The position numbers and the translations under genes are program-made. DNA of 64,000 nucleotides from Codonopsis lanceolata (taxonomy: Eukaryota > Streptophyta > Magnoliopsida > Asterales > Campanulaceae): positions 8,361,350-8,425,349 of the forward strand of contig CM028378.1 of NCBI GenBank assembly GCA_013146195.2, written 5' to 3'. Of this stretch, positions 45,436-57,235 are shown piece after piece. Each line of letters opens with the position of its first letter. Position 1 is the stretch's first letter. The notes beneath the pieces are model-generated. The model made no database searches. It saw nothing but the letters and a program-made list of their open reading frames with translations, and was not told the DNA's origin.

Positions 45436-45628
45436 GGGTAATGCTAGGGCCACTCTAATAGCACTCAATTTTGGGTACCAAATGATGTGGCATCTTATGT
45501 GTCATATTGTTAACATAACTTTTTAACTTATAATGGAGCCCATAAAATGTCAAATAAGATGACACATTGGAAACCACATCATTTGGTGCACAAATTTGAG
45601 TGCTTATTGAGTGGCTCTAGCATTACTC
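45436..45628. mobile_element. 193-bp MITE with 9-bp TSD
   Basis: Inverted ends of about 70 bp share 'gggtaatgctag(g/a)gccactc', 'agcactcaa' and 'accaaatgatgtgg'. An exact target duplication, ttcaataaa, flanks it (45427-45435 and 45629-45637), suggesting a Mutator-type MITE. Confidence 0.9.
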
Positions 45629-45637
45629 TTCAATAAA

Positions 45638-46769
45638 TTCTTACAATTCAAGCATTCAACCAAAAACTTATTAGGATAGCCGTAATAAGTCTTGTGCTTT
45701 CCTAATATAATTTACCAAACCCAGGTCAAAACTTATCGATAATCAATTGGGCATGATAGGGTTCTATGCCAATTAGTAATAGCATTACACACTTTGAAAA
45801 CTAATTTTGATAACTGAGATAGCTATAATTACCAAAGTTAGTCTCGTAGATTCATTTAGACAAAATTAACTATGATAGCACAACTAATTCAACCTATTGT
45901 TCTAAAATTCCAATCAAACATGATAGCATAAACTCATGGATAATGGTAGGAAATTATTTATTAGTCAGATCAACTAGCAAACAATTCTCATGAAATATGT
46001 AATGAATTTACGAGTACTTGAATTAAACAATAAACAATTCAACACATTGCCTTACGATAACATAATCAAAATAAAATCGACCCTTGAATCAGAAAAAAAA
46101 TATTAACCATTGAGAAAAATGTATTCATAAAAATTGAACTTGCAATTGTTTTCACGAAGAAATAAAAAGAAAATAAAACTTAGAACTTGGTGAAAAAGTG
46201 GCGTGAGAGAGAGTAACATGAGTTTGCAAGGGTGGGTGATGTTAATCGAGTTGATCCGAACCTTATAGTGTTGTGTCCATATAAGGCCATGGGTTAAATG
46301 AATCGTTGAAATTGCAACCATAACCTTAACCCTACAATAATCGTTAAATGAGTCACATGTAACAATAATAACGTTTTTATTTAAATTTAATATTTGGAAT
46401 TAAGTAATAACCGGAGCGATGGACAATGATTAACAACACAATCCAAAACATAATAAAGTCATACGTTGAGTTAACAACACACTTAAGTGAAGAAATTCAA
46501 AACACAAAACAACTTTACGAATTAAATAATACTAATAAAAAATATTTAATAAATTATTAAACATCATGTTCATTCTTCAACCACATTCAAAATGTAGTCT
46601 TCTTTCAAGAAAATATCATCTTCAACATCATTATCCTCAACACAATCCAAAACATAATAAAGTCATACGATGAGTTAACAACAATCAACTATTTAACATA
46701 AATTAATTGTTGGTAAGAATAATATAATCAACTATTTAAATCAAATAGTAACGTAAACATATCAAAATT
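45638..46769. other. Intergenic stretch with a 45-bp direct repeat
   Basis: 'caatccaaaacataataaag' plus about 25 following bases occurs at 46440-46480 and again at 46641-46683. This may belong to the hAT remnant that follows. Confidence 0.45.
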
Positions 46770-46919
46770 ATTACAAAGAACAAAATCTTGTAGCCAACTA
46801 TGAGTACAAATAAATGTTTGCACATGATCACCATGAAGACGACTTCTATATTTATTAAGAACACGAGCACCAATACTAAAAGCAGACTCGGATACCACAA
46901 TCGTTAACTCGTTATAGGA
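46770..46919 (-). pseudogene. hAT transposase C-terminal (dimerisation) fragment
   Basis: The minus strand reads SYNELTIVVSESAFSIGARV, LNKYRSRLHGDHVQTFICTH and SWLQDFVLC. This is the hAT family C-terminal motif (family: ASESxFSxGGRVLxxxRxxL...CxxDW). About 50 residues remain, with no upstream BED finger or catalytic region recognised, so it is a scrap of an old hAT element. Confidence 0.75.
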
Positions 46920-46929
46920 ATACTTAGTT

Positions 46930-48352
46930 AAATATATTAATCGGGTTACCTTTTCTCGACCCTAACCCTTTCCGATTTCGGCTTAACACTATCGGTCCTG
47001 CAGTCCTCGACCCTTTTAATATCTCTAGGGGTGGGTGAGGGAACGTGAGTTTCCTTTGTGACTCTCTAAATGTCATAAACCTCCACATTTTCCCTAACAC
47101 CCCCTCAACAATTATCTAATTACAAAGAAATCTAAGAATTTTCTATAGATAAAAATAAAAGTGATAACCATGTCAGTCCCCTCCACCCAAATGTCAACTA
47201 CAAAAATTATCTATATTTTTATTTAACTGTAATAAACTATTTCTAGTCAAAAAATGTACCCTTAATGAAATTGGATTAGGCGTGCTGCATAAAAAAAAAA
47301 TGTGCATCGAGATTTATTTTTTGTTCTAATTCCAAATTGTACATAGCAAATCCATAATTGTAAATCAGGATTTTCTTCAGGGGTAACCCAGTTTGTGCAT
47401 AGAAAAATAAAGAATGTGCATTAGAATTTATTTTTGTGTTTCAATTCCAAATTGTGCATTGCAAATTCAAAATTGTGCATCAATATTTTTTTCATGGATA
47501 ATCCAGTTTGCGCATCGAAAAATAAAAAAATATGGATCATGATTTACTTTTGAAAACAACTAATTCAATGAAGAAAAATACGTTGAGATCATCAAAGAGC
47601 ACTTTGGTCGTCAAAAAAGGCCAACAAGAATTATGAGGATATAGAGGCATTACCCACCATTATATAATAGTTGATCGGTTCCCCTACCTTCGGGAGGACG
47701 ATTGAGAGGGAACATCAAGGTGAGTTGTCAGTGCGAGAATAGAGATCTTTGTCCTATCTTCCTTAGTTTGTAACGTGAGCTCTTCAGCTCATGAGTTTTC
47801 CATATCTGCACTTATGAAGGTTTATATTTATCTGTCTTCGAACAGAGGGCTTTTGAGGAAGAATTTAACGATACTTAATTGTTTTTTCGGTTAAAAAAGG
47901 GGGGATAGATACTTATGCGGTTGAAAATTTTGTAAAATGAACCGAACTGCAATTTATTCTAAAAATAATTCTTCATGGGCTTTTTCTTCAGATTCGGACT
48001 ACTTGTTATTTGTCTAATTGTGTGACACTCCCTTTTCATCCCACTTGGTCCGAGTCGTCAATATGCATCCCCAAATTTCATCTTTTAGTCCAAAACCATT
48101 GAAAGTCTGAATATTTCATTACTTGCACCAAAATATGATAGTTCAGATCAGTTACATGAAATAATCAATCAAAATAAGGGGGGATATGAGAATAAAATTT
48201 AGATAAATATGTGTGTTACAATTATCTTTGGTTAAATTAGGTAAATAACCAAATGAAAAGCAAAAAGAAAATTATTTGGTTCAAGTAATGCATATTACAA
48301 CAATTGAAAATGCTAATAGTAATGACTTTCATCTTATATAAAAAGAATTTGA
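46930..48352. other. Intergenic stretch with TGCAT-word repeats
   Basis: Between 47270 and 47540 the words 'tgtgcat', 'ccaaattg' and 'aatccagttt' recur two to four times in about 110-bp units, resembling the word arrays at 55420 and 61680. No gene is seen. Confidence 0.4.
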
Positions 48353-48595
48353 TATGTTCGGCCTAAACCCATTCATGAGGAAATCACATGCGAGCCACGA
48401 GTGAAAGAGAATTCTCCGTCCGTTTTCTGATTGATTTGGTTACCAATATATACATCGGTGTATAAGATAATTACGGCTATAATTATTGATCTATTTAAGG
48501 ATAATATAGACATACTAAATATAAAACATTTACATATTCTAATAATGCTAAATATAAAACATTGACATATATAAAACGTTGACATATTCTAACAC
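48353..48595 (-). repeat. Copia 3' LTR (minus orientation)
   Basis: On the minus strand it begins TGTTAGAATATGTCAACG, directly after a polypurine tract (actgcgggggtg) and the end of the copia RNase H frame. Internal repeats of 'tatttagtatgt' occur. The outer end is estimated. Confidence 0.7.
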
Positions 48596-49001
48596 ACCCC
48601 CGCAGTCGAAGCGATAGGGATTCCGACGCTAAGACTGGCTCGAAAATCATCAAATAATATTTGCGGAAGGCCTTTAGTGAATATGTCAGCAATCTGATAG
48701 CGGGATGGAACATGAAGGACGCGAATCAGTCCACGTGCAACTTTCTCGCGGACAAAATTGATGTCCATCTCGACATGTTTGGTTCGTTGATGTTGGATGG
48801 GATTGCCAGAAAGGTAGATGGCACTAACATTGTCACGGTACACCAATGTAGCCTTGGAGATTGGACAATGAAGCTCCAAAAGTAAATTGCGAAGCCAACA
48901 GGATTCGAAGACAACATTCGCTACCCGCCGGTATTTAGCTTCGACACTAGAGCGAGATAGGGTGGGTTGGCGTTTAGACGACCAAGAAAGAAGATTAGTA
49001 C
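48590..49001 (-). pseudogene. Ty1/copia RNase H C-terminus, truncated
   Basis: An open minus-strand frame reads NLLSWSSKRQPTLSRSSVEA, then KYRRVANVVFESCWLRNLLL, VYRDNVSAIYLSGNPIQHQR, TKHVEMDINFVREKV and ADIFTKGLP: the copia RNase H with its active-site region and the conserved TKHVEMDxHFVRE and DIFTKxLP motifs. It ends in a stop just before the polypurine tract and LTR. Coding upstream is cut at 49001 by the start of a gypsy-type LTR, so RT and earlier domains are missing here. Confidence 0.9.
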
Positions 49002-49796
49002 TGATATGCCAGGCCCAAACCCGGTCACGAGCAAGGCACGAGCTATCATCACGTGCCGGTCACGAGCACAATGGATATGGGGCCCACAACCCTAGCGAGC
49101 AAAGTAATGGAAGCATCAAGCAGCGAGCAGTGTAAATCCCGTCCAAGTCTAGCCGGGCATAGGCTATGCCTGCCCGACCAGGGGCCATACCCAGACACCA
49201 CACTCATACCTAGCAAAGGAACCAGATTCATCTCGTCTAAACCTGGTCGAACATTGGCCCTGCCTGCCCGACCAGGGGCCGTTCCTTGGATCTACATCAA
49301 GTTCAGAAACAGTACACATTGAATAGCCGGGCAGAGCCCTGCTCGCCCGGGTACACATCGAGCCGGAAGCATCGAAGGCTTGCTCTCCAAAACAAGTCAA
49401 AGGTTTCCATATTTGAGCAGGGTACTTACCTTATCTGCTCCTACATCTACGCGGCCAGCCGCCTATCATGCCTAAAATCAAGGGATTCTCTCCTTGATTG
49501 ATTATGTAACTATGGAAACTGAATCCTAGACGGATTCAACCACATTGGGGACCTATAAATACCCCTCCATAAGTCATTAACAAGGTACACACACTTTCTT
49601 GAGCCTCGACACTCTGTCAATTCACTTTTTGATATTCACACTCGATACTTACTCTCACGCCGGAGGGGTTTCGCGAGGCCCTGCCTTGCACTTCCACTCA
49701 GGTTTTTTGTGATCTTAAACAAGCTTAAGGAAGGTGATTCAAGCCAGATATCCTACCCAACTCACGGACGGCCCAAGCTGTTATTTTGCCACATCA
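49002..49796 (+). repeat. LTR of a gypsy-type element inserted in copia
   Basis: It starts TGATATGCCAGG and ends GCCACATCA, followed by a primer-binding-like 'tttggttccgttgctgggaa' (49798-). It interrupts the copia RNase H frame. It contains the promoter-like and 'ggggtttcgcgaggccct' sequence shared with the solo LTR at 25345-25932. Confidence 0.75.
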
Positions 49797-49878
49797 GTTT
49801 GGTTCCGTTGCTGGGAACAAAGTTTCGACACTTTCTTCGATTTTTCTGGTGTAAGTCTTCAAAAAAACCTCTTACTAC

Positions 49879-49995
49879 AATGGCTGGAAAGGGTAGCAAG
49901 CATCATGCAACCGTCAGCAAGCAACAAGCTGGTAGCCACCAGGCTGGAAACAATTACCCCCCACCGTTGGTTGATCTACCTGTGGGTTCCTGGGA
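49879..49995 (+). pseudogene. Start of gag of the 49002 gypsy-type element
   Basis: About 80 nt after the primer-binding site, an ATG opens MAGKGSKHHATVSKQQAGSH followed by a Pro-rich stretch (YPPPLVDLPVGSWDG). This would be the N-terminus of gag by position. It has no diagnostic domain and is cut off near 49995 by the inverted gypsy leader/LTR. Confidence 0.4.
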
Positions 49996-50516
49996 TGGTG
50001 CGCCCGCGCCCCGCGCGCCCTTGGATAGGGGTGCGCGTACATGCGGATGCGGGACATCCACTGCTCTCGTTCCACCCTCCCTTGTTTAGGGGAAGACGAA
50101 ATCAAAAGTGCGAGAGGAGTCTTTGTCTAAGATAAGCGTTGAATGCGCCTCGGTTGCCTTTAGTGGATTTTTGATCCAATATGGGAACTTTGGATTTCCG
50201 CATCAAGTTATCCCTTTTTGGGATACCAGATATGGGAATGCATCACCCTTTTCATTCCTATTTTCCCTTTTTAGGGAAAACTAAAAGTGCAAAAAGGATG
50301 TCATGCGACGCCCCACTATGGATTTTATTAAAATAGCCTTATGGCCCGCTTTCGGATCACTATGGGAGCTTGGGTTTCCGCATCAAGTTATCCCTTTTTA
50401 GGGGATACGTGATATGGGAATGCATCACCCTTCCATTCTCATTCTCCCTTTTTAGGGAAAACGTAAAAGTGCAAGGAAGGAGTGTCATGCGAGGCCCCAT
50501 CGATCCAAAAAGTTTT
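49996..50516 (-). repeat. Leader repeats of gypsy copy B
   Basis: The minus-strand leader follows the primer-binding word tggcgactct. It contains about three repeats with 'ttgcacttttagttttccct' and 'gatgcggaaa.ccaag' words, related to the leader repeats at 13745-14270. Confidence 0.65.
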
Positions 50517-50526
50517 AGAGTCGCCA

Positions 50527-51735
50527 TCTTTATTTTAAGGCAAAAATAAAGCAAAACCAGAAAAAAAGAAAACCAGAGATTATGAAAAGGGTTCGTAGGC
50601 TAAGTTACGAGTTGGGAAGGTGCTAGGTACTCAACTCGCCCTTTCAGTCTCAAAAAGAGTTTTTGGCTAAAGTATGCTTATTGTTATATTTATTTAGCAA
50701 ATAAATAAAGCATTAAAAAACAGGAAAATAAAACAAACACATCCGTGGCTACATTATTTACGGATTTGCAGCCATTTCATTACAATAATTACAAGTATAT
50801 TTAAAAATATTTGGCCATTATAACGACTCTTTTACATAGTATTTTCTAATCTAATCCGGGCAGCACAACGGCTTATATTGGCTACATTGGGCCGGATTTA
50901 AATAATAACTTTATAAATAATAAATAAAAAGAACGCCCTTAAAGGCTATTATCTTTAAGAGCGGAGTGTGCTCGCTCTGTCCTTCAGGGAGAGGGAGTCT
51001 TTTGTTGTTGTTGTTGTTGTGATTCGGGTAGAATGACTGCTTATTCTGGATGACTTTGGCTCGTTCACTCGGGCAGAATGACGGCTTATTTATGGTTGTT
51101 TTGGCTCACTCACTCGGGCAAAATGACGGCTTATATGGGTTGGTTTTGGCCTTTTAAATCGGGCAGAGCAACTGCTCTTTCCACGATTTTTGGACCGGGG
51201 AAGTAGTGGGGAAACCTAGCTGGGGGGCTAAGGCTCACTTCTATTAGTGGGTTTTAAGTTTGGAGGAGTTTTGGCAGGGTTTTGAGGTCTTGGTTGGATC
51301 ACTCACTGTCTTCGTTCTTTCAGCGTAAGGAGAACGCAGAAAGCTTGCGGAGGGAAAATGTGCTCTGAAGGTCGACCCCGAAGCCTCTATTTATAGCTGG
51401 GGATGAGGACTCATCGGGGAATAAATTTTCCTCTTTGTTGCTTCAGTGTCTTGTACAATCCGCGGAAGAAATGATACATTACGGCAAACTGTAGCACTTC
51501 TTGGCGCCACCCACATGTGTTCTTGGCGCCACTCCCACAAATCATGTGGGTGGCGCCACTCCAAGCTTCCTAGTTTCAAATTTGACACTTTGACCCTTGC
51601 ATTTCAGTGTTTTGTGCATCTTGCTTTGTCCTTTTGCATTTTCAACCCTGTAACTTGACATTTGTTAATGTTTTAACAAGTCTTGATATTCTATGTCATG
51701 TTACATACCAGGGGTACGAAATTGGGGTGTCTACA
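50527..51735 (-). repeat. Ty3/gypsy LTR (Tat/Ogre-like), copy B
   Basis: On the minus strand it starts TGTAGACACCCCAATTTCGTA (51735 downward) and ends before tggcgactct (50517-50526). It matches copy A at 12489-13715, including the 'aaatgtcaagttacagggtt' and 'gcagttgctctgcccga'-type repeats. The two copies face opposite directions 37 kb apart, so they are separate insertions. Confidence 0.75.
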
Positions 51736-51839
51736 GAGCCTCTCAACGATGGAGTCTACGGGTAACCCGCAGCTTATCGAGTAGACGAACATCGTTGACA
51801 AGAAAATAAACTCTCCAATTTCGTTCAATCAATACGATG

Positions 51840-52240
51840 GGAGAGATACAACATGTTTTTTTTTGGGAAACAGGGGCGGCACCCTGCTAGATTTTATTTA
51901 TTAGAAAGAAATAACAAACTTGAGGGGGACAACCAGCCTTGCCCTTATAAATGGGAGGACGAAGGAGCCTAACCTCGAAAAAGAGATACAAAAAAACCAA
52001 AAGCAACTAAGAGGTACGCACATAAGGAGTGCCCGACCTATCCAAAATAATGAGACCACGAATAAAGGGAGGAAGATCAGCTAAGCTAGAAAAACATTAG
52101 TTGTAATTAGATTCAGCCCCTAGATTAGCTAAAGCGTCCGCAACCGAGTTGGCTTCTCTGAAAACATGAGAAAAATTAAAATCCATCCCCAAACAAATAG
52201 ATGAAATACTATGCAGCAGATAAATGCTCTCCCAAGGCGG
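51840..52240 (-). mobile_element. L1-type LINE 3' end with RNase H remnant
   Basis: The minus strand reads SICLGMDFNFSHVFREANSV, then ADALANLGAESNYN, a stop, CFSSLADLPPFIRGLIILDR and SGTPYVRTS with a stop. This is the RNase H tail of plant L1 elements (motif REANxVADxLANLG). A 3' untranslated part ends 'tgccgcccctgtttccc' plus an A run (plus-strand T run 51851-51859). It is heavily 5'-truncated, as usual for LINE copies. Confidence 0.85.
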
Positions 52241-52790
52241 CTTTATTTCCTTGGAGTCTTTGGTTTTCCTATTTGTGTAAGACTCTACCTCAAGGATATA
52301 TAAAGTGTTGCTCGTGCTAAAGAAATGTGAGCAGAGATACAGTCATACACACGCGGAACAAAAAGAGAAACTAAGAGCTTTGTTGGATAACTGGATGCAC
52401 CTTCGGATGCAGCTTCATCCCAAGCTACATCGTTGTTTTTGTTGTTTGCATTCCTAGTTCTAAGGAAGCTTGTTTTTTAATCCCACATTTTCTATATATT
52501 GTTGTTGTGGGTTTTTCCTCTCCAGACTCGTTGTCTTGTGAGAGGTTTGGTACTTTGGTGATTTCATATATGTGTTTAAGTAACTTATAATTCATTTAAT
52601 GAAATTCTTTTTGGCCATGAGGCTGGATCTACAAGCATAGCTTGTAGATTGTTTGATAAATCTCTATTTTATTACTGGTTTAATAAACTTAAAACTTCCG
52701 CTGTTTACATATTTGTTTTTCTGATCGATGCACCTCCGGATGTAGCTGCATCGACAGATTCTTTGAATCATAGCTACTGTTGATCTTTCA
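52241..52790 (+). repeat. Copia 5' LTR
   Basis: It ends ...gatctttca and is followed by the tRNA-Met primer-binding word attggtatcagagcc (52791-52805). It includes a TATA-like 'ggatatataaag' (about 52293). The relative at 24589-25170 is inverted. The left end abuts the LINE remnant, so the LTR start may be lost. Confidence 0.75.
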
Positions 52791-52844
52791 ATTGGTATCA
52801 GAGCCTCCTCTTGACGATACTAAGAGAAGATTCTGGTTATAGCC

Positions 52845-53444
52845 ATGATGGATTCCCAATATGAGAATTTTGTCCGTCGTCCTACCTTAACGAATACGAA
52901 TTACTCATATTGGAATGTTGAGGAATTTGATTTTGATGAAGATTCAAAAGATCTTTTAACAACAAAGTTTAAAAATATTTTGAAAGCAAAAGAACAAAAT
53001 AGATCTCCTTCTTCAAATACCAAAAATGTTTTCAAACCTGAGTCTAGTAAATTTGTTCCAAAAGAAGACTTTTTCCAAACACTTGAAAAATCTTTTACTA
53101 ACCCTTTTGCTAAACAGTCTACATTAAGTGATAAAAATATTGATTCTATTCAATGTAGGGCTTGTCAAGGGTTTGGTCATTTTGCTAATCAATGTGGTAA
53201 TACTTTGCGTAAAAAAAGTTTGCTTGATTTTGGTGATCTTGGATCAACTTCAAAAAATTCAAAATCTGCAGAAGATGGACAATCAGACACTATTCTAGAC
53301 CCAAAAAATACAGAAGCTGAAAGTTCTGTGAACTCTGGAAATTTGAATGTAGCTTTTGATGCAGCTGCATCAGAAAATGCATTGGTCAAAACTTTTGCAG
53401 AAGCTGATACTGAAACTCACATGCTGAAACTGAGCCTGCTATGA
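52845..53444 (+). pseudogene. Copia (SIRE/Tork-like) gag remnant
   Basis: The 199-codon frame starts MMDSQYENFVRRPTLTNTNY (family: RPPxLxGTNYxYWK). It then skips most of the capsid to a C-terminal part with a perfect CCHC zinc knuckle, CRACQGFGHFANQC (about residues 104-117). The text after the knuckle is acidic and Ser-rich. The missing capsid shows an internal deletion. The stop at 53444 is followed within 60 nt by RNase H sequence, so protease, integrase and RT are gone as well. Confidence 0.8.
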
Positions 53445-53503
53445 CTGATCGAAGTCAAGATGATCCCAGCCGTATACTGCGAGACCACCTCAAGTAATAG
53501 ATA

Positions 53504-53803
53504 ATGTTCATGATGGCATATCCAAAAGGAAAAAAAAAGGTTAATTATTGCAAATTAGCATGCCTATCTTCTCGTGAATGTGAACAAATTTATGGACTAC
53601 ACAACGATGTGTTAACCTTGTATTATGATAACACCAGTGCAATTTGTATAGCAAAAAATTCAGTTCAACATTTTCAAACAAAACACATTGATATAAGACA
53701 CAACCTTATTAGAGACTTGGTTGAAAAAGAGATTATTTGCATTGAACATGTTGGGACAAAAAATCGATTGACGGATATTTTTTGTAGAATACGTTTTGCA
53801 TAA
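53504..53803 (+). pseudogene. Copia RNase H C-terminal fragment
   Basis: The frame contains LTLYYDNTSAICIAKNSVQH, FQTKHIDIRHNLIRDLVEKE and CIEHVGTKNRLTDIF, the hallmark end of copia RNase H (family: CDNTSAIxISKNPVxHSRTKHIDIRxHFIRD...DxLADIFTKPL). The usual DIFTK ending has become DIFCR. Gag and RNase H of this element are separated by only about 60 bp, so the polyprotein has lost more than 2.5 kb. No 3' LTR is found downstream. Confidence 0.8.
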
Positions 53804-54185
53804 AAGGAAATTTTTTGTATGGTTGGTTTTGATTCGGACATCGTTGGTTTCTATTCGAGCATTTTTTTCTTTCAATACGGACATGTTGGTCGATGCGGGT
53901 AGCGTTGGTTTCAGAATATGCATATACGATGAAAGTAACAGAGAAGCACGAAGTAGTTCACCTTCATCCACAACATTGGAAACTCCATTGGAGTAGGTTG
54001 ATTCTTACGAAGGTAAGTTAATTAATGTGCTCAGTCTATATTACAGTAGCCCTCACAAAACTCTCCTTGACATGTTATTTTTACACATAACTAATCTTGT
54101 AGAATTTGAGTTATATTTTCAGATTATATCAAGTTATAAGCTCGACTGATGGACTCCTCAAAAGGTACAATGCCCATATCGAAAT
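53804..54185. other. Intergenic stretch after copia remnant
   Basis: No clear gene. Words such as 'gacatcgttggttt' and 'gatgcgggtagcgttgg' (53840-53920) resemble units of the minisatellite at 54186-54320. Confidence 0.4.
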
Positions 54186-54320
54186 CTCTGAGCCGGCATC
54201 GTAGCCTTCAAAGCGGGCAATCGTTGCCTTCGACGCGAGCATCGTTGCCTCCGACGTGGGCATCGTTGCCTCTGACGCGGGCATCGTAGCCTCCAACGTG
54301 GGCATTGTTGCCTACAACAT
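54186..54320. repeat. 21-bp minisatellite
   Basis: About six units of 'gcatcgttgcctccgacgtgg' type. The 21-bp period keeps frame; one frame reads ASLPPTW-like heptapeptides but has no supported start or flanking domain. Confidence 0.85.
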
Positions 54321-54801
54321 GATTGTCCAGTTATAAATTGAGATGGCCAAGTTAATGATTGTCCAGCTTAATTTTTTCGTTGTTATGACTGTTGGAGTTG
54401 TTCAAGGAGAGAGAAAAAACGCGTCACTCTTCTTGTCATTCGTCTGACGCACCGGGTCTGGGCGACTCTTCTTTAAACCTAGCTTTTCATCATTCTCTGT
54501 TCGTTTAATTTATTCATTTAGTAATAATGTATGCAATGTTTGGCATTCTAGTAAAATTGTTGATTGTTTCCTGTCCATTTGCATATATTGGCGGTCAAAA
54601 TTCCGGAATTTCCATTGGTTCTATTTCTGGTTTATCAATGTGAGCTTTGCTCATGAACTATGCCAAATTATGATCATTTTTCATGTCTACCTCACAAAAA
54701 ATGTAGTCCTATATTGAATTTATAGTAGAAATTGACAATTTTTTTGAAAAGTGATTTTTATTGGTATAGTACAGAGATGAATTGAGTTGTTTACTTAAAA
54801 A

Positions 54802-54807
<6 letters not shown>
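54321..54807. other. Intergenic stretch
   Basis: No supported feature. Confidence 0.4.

Positions 54808-54838
<31 letters not shown>
54808..54838. repeat. (GA)n microsatellite
   Basis: About 16 uninterrupted GA dinucleotides. Confidence 0.95.
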
Positions 54839-54842
<4 letters not shown>

Positions 54843-55419
54843 ATAAATTTGAATTCGTGGGTGAGAGAAAATGACAGACAATGAGATATTTTTGGAACAA
54901 ATTTTTGAAAAAGTACTTTATCGATTGAATAAAAAAAAAGAATAGAGAAGTTACAATTATTTAAAAGTGTACCGGTCCGTAATTATTCCGTAATTGTTGA
55001 AAGGGAGAAATTCGTCCCGTCCCGTCCCTCCTGGACAATTTCAATTCACCCACTCTTTTAGGGAAGCTAAGACTCTCTCCATACAAAATAAGACACTTTC
55101 ATACATTGTAATGCATGACATGTTTTTTTCACAATTTTGAAAAATATCATGATGTAAAGTGATTGAAAACTTTTGATTGTGAACTGAACCACAAATTTTC
55201 CTAACTGATTTCGATCAGTCTCATACTGGGTTGGGTAGTTGTGTACGTTTGATCCTTGGAGACGATTCAAATAAATATGAATAATTGTGGGCCGATCCAC
55301 TTTCCAAAATATTTAATCACTCAAGTCTTTTTTTTTTTTACAAACCAGAAAATGACACTTTTGGGGGTAAAAAAACTACGATAATCTTAATAAGCATGAG
55401 GCGCGCTACGAAAATGAAT
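54839..55419. other. Intergenic stretch
   Basis: No supported gene or element. Confidence 0.4.
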
Positions 55420-55720
55420 CGCGGTGCATTGATTACTGACGCGATGCATTAATTTTTACACCGTGATACATCAATGTTTGAATCACGATTCATCAGTTTA
55501 ATTGTGTGCATTGATTATTGAACCACAATGCATCAATTTTATTGCATTAATTTTTACACCGCGATTCATCAGTTTAAATGTCTAGTCTACTTTTACACTG
55601 AGATACATCAATATTTGAACCGGGCTTCATCAGTTTAATTGTCTAGTCTATTTTGCATCGCGATACATCAATATTTGAACCGTGATACATCAATGTTTGC
55701 AACGCGATACATTAATCCGA
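55420..55720. repeat. Array of CGCGATnCATCA words
   Basis: Loose units of 25-35 bp built on 'gcgatacatcaatatttgaacc' and 'gattcatcagtttaattg' occur about ten times. Related arrays are at 7560-7990 and 61680-62600. No coding role is apparent. Confidence 0.65.
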
Positions 55721-56462
55721 TATTTTTGTACTGCATACAAAATCATAAAGAAAAGACCACATCCTCCACCTTCTTCTTCCATATCCTCCGTCGAAAGCCT
55801 TCTTCATCCTCCTCCTCCTCCGCTTTCGTCTTTACTGAAAAATCCCAACACATCACAGATTCATTACGGTTTCGTATTTCATAAATAAATAAATAAATGT
55901 TTGTCTCCCTCGACCTGACCGGGTAGACCGATCTCCGTTTCGTTACACAACAATGATAATTTTTGAATCTAATGTATTTGTCAAAATTATTGAAGGAGAC
56001 AATGATATTTTCGAAAAATAAATTTTTACGGTTGAAAAAATAAAAATAAACTAGAAAGATTACAAACTTTAGAAAATTACGGTTTTACACAAATAAATAC
56101 AGGGGTTGATCTTGATCACTCATGTGCGATTGTTATGGACCTGCTAGAGACTTGCTGTAAAAGACAGAATAGGGCCCAATTCCTTAGTCGCGTAAACATA
56201 TAATTTGGTAATATAAGTAATTTGGTCATTTCCAAATTATTAAGTCTTCTTCTTTCTCTTTCTATATTTACATTTTAATCATTACCCAGTAAATTTAATT
56301 AATTGTTCTGAATATCTACACACATTTTAATACAAAAACTAAAAATTCCATCATACACCTTCCTCATGTTCTCTCTCGTCAAATTGCACTGCACACTCGC
56401 TTGCTTATGCAGTATCACTTGTAGTTTCTCTTTAACAAATTAATGTTGCAGTTTTCTGATAT
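55721..56462. other. Intergenic stretch
   Basis: Short Ser/Pro-rich frames (55639-55888) come from a CCT/TCC-rich tract and are not supported as genes. Confidence 0.4.
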
Positions 56463-56700
56463 ATTATTGTCTTATTTTCTTTTTTCGCTCATTCTAAAAA
56501 AATTATCTTATTTGAAATTTTAATTTGAAGACAATATGTTTATCATATTATCCTTACCTTTTTATCATACTTTAATTATGATCCAAATATACATGAGCTT
56601 TAAAAAAACTACACACTTTATTAATATAAATAATAAAGTCAATTTTTTTTCTTAATCCATGTGCAAGACCAAACATATGAGAATAATTTTGGAATGAAGT
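56463..56700. mobile_element. Stowaway-like MITE, degenerate
   Basis: The interior follows the family core ('tactttaattatgatcc', 'attaatataaataataaag'). Both termini are decayed. Confidence 0.5.
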
Positions 56701-57227
56701 AAATAATTAAATTGGAAGAGAGTAAGACTAGTACAATGATTCTTAATTTCATCATGCTAGATATCTAATTTTAATAGTTCTTGTGATTTTACTATGTGCC
56801 ATAAAGTTGAATAGAAAATTTTCATAGCGTGGGATGAGATAAAACATAATAAATCAGACTAGCGTGTTTGCGCATGAAGGTAAAATAAGGATATATCTCC
56901 AAATTAAATTAAGAGTAATGCGAGAGTATTAAATTAATTATCATTGCATGTGTGGCAATTAATAGTATTAGGAACTGGAATCTACAGTGCCTTAGGTGTT
57001 CCTTTAATTTCAAGCGAGGAAGAGAAGAAAGTATCATATATATGGCTTAAATGAAAATAAGAATAATTGGAAATTTGGCATTAATTAATTATATCAACTG
57101 CAATTGAAGGAAATAAAGAAAACAAGGGGAAATTAATTAGTAAAGTAAATCTCTTGCAACATCGTTTTACGAATACGGAGTTTCACTCTCTCACAACTCA
57201 ACTCACCAACACACGGTGATATCGGAC

Positions 57228-57235
57228 TATATAAA
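57228..57235 (+). promoter_or_regulatory. TATA box of the XTH gene
   Basis: tatataaa lies 67 nt before the start codon, a normal spacing for a short plant leader. The 57140-57227 stretch before it shows no other motif I can support. Confidence 0.65.
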
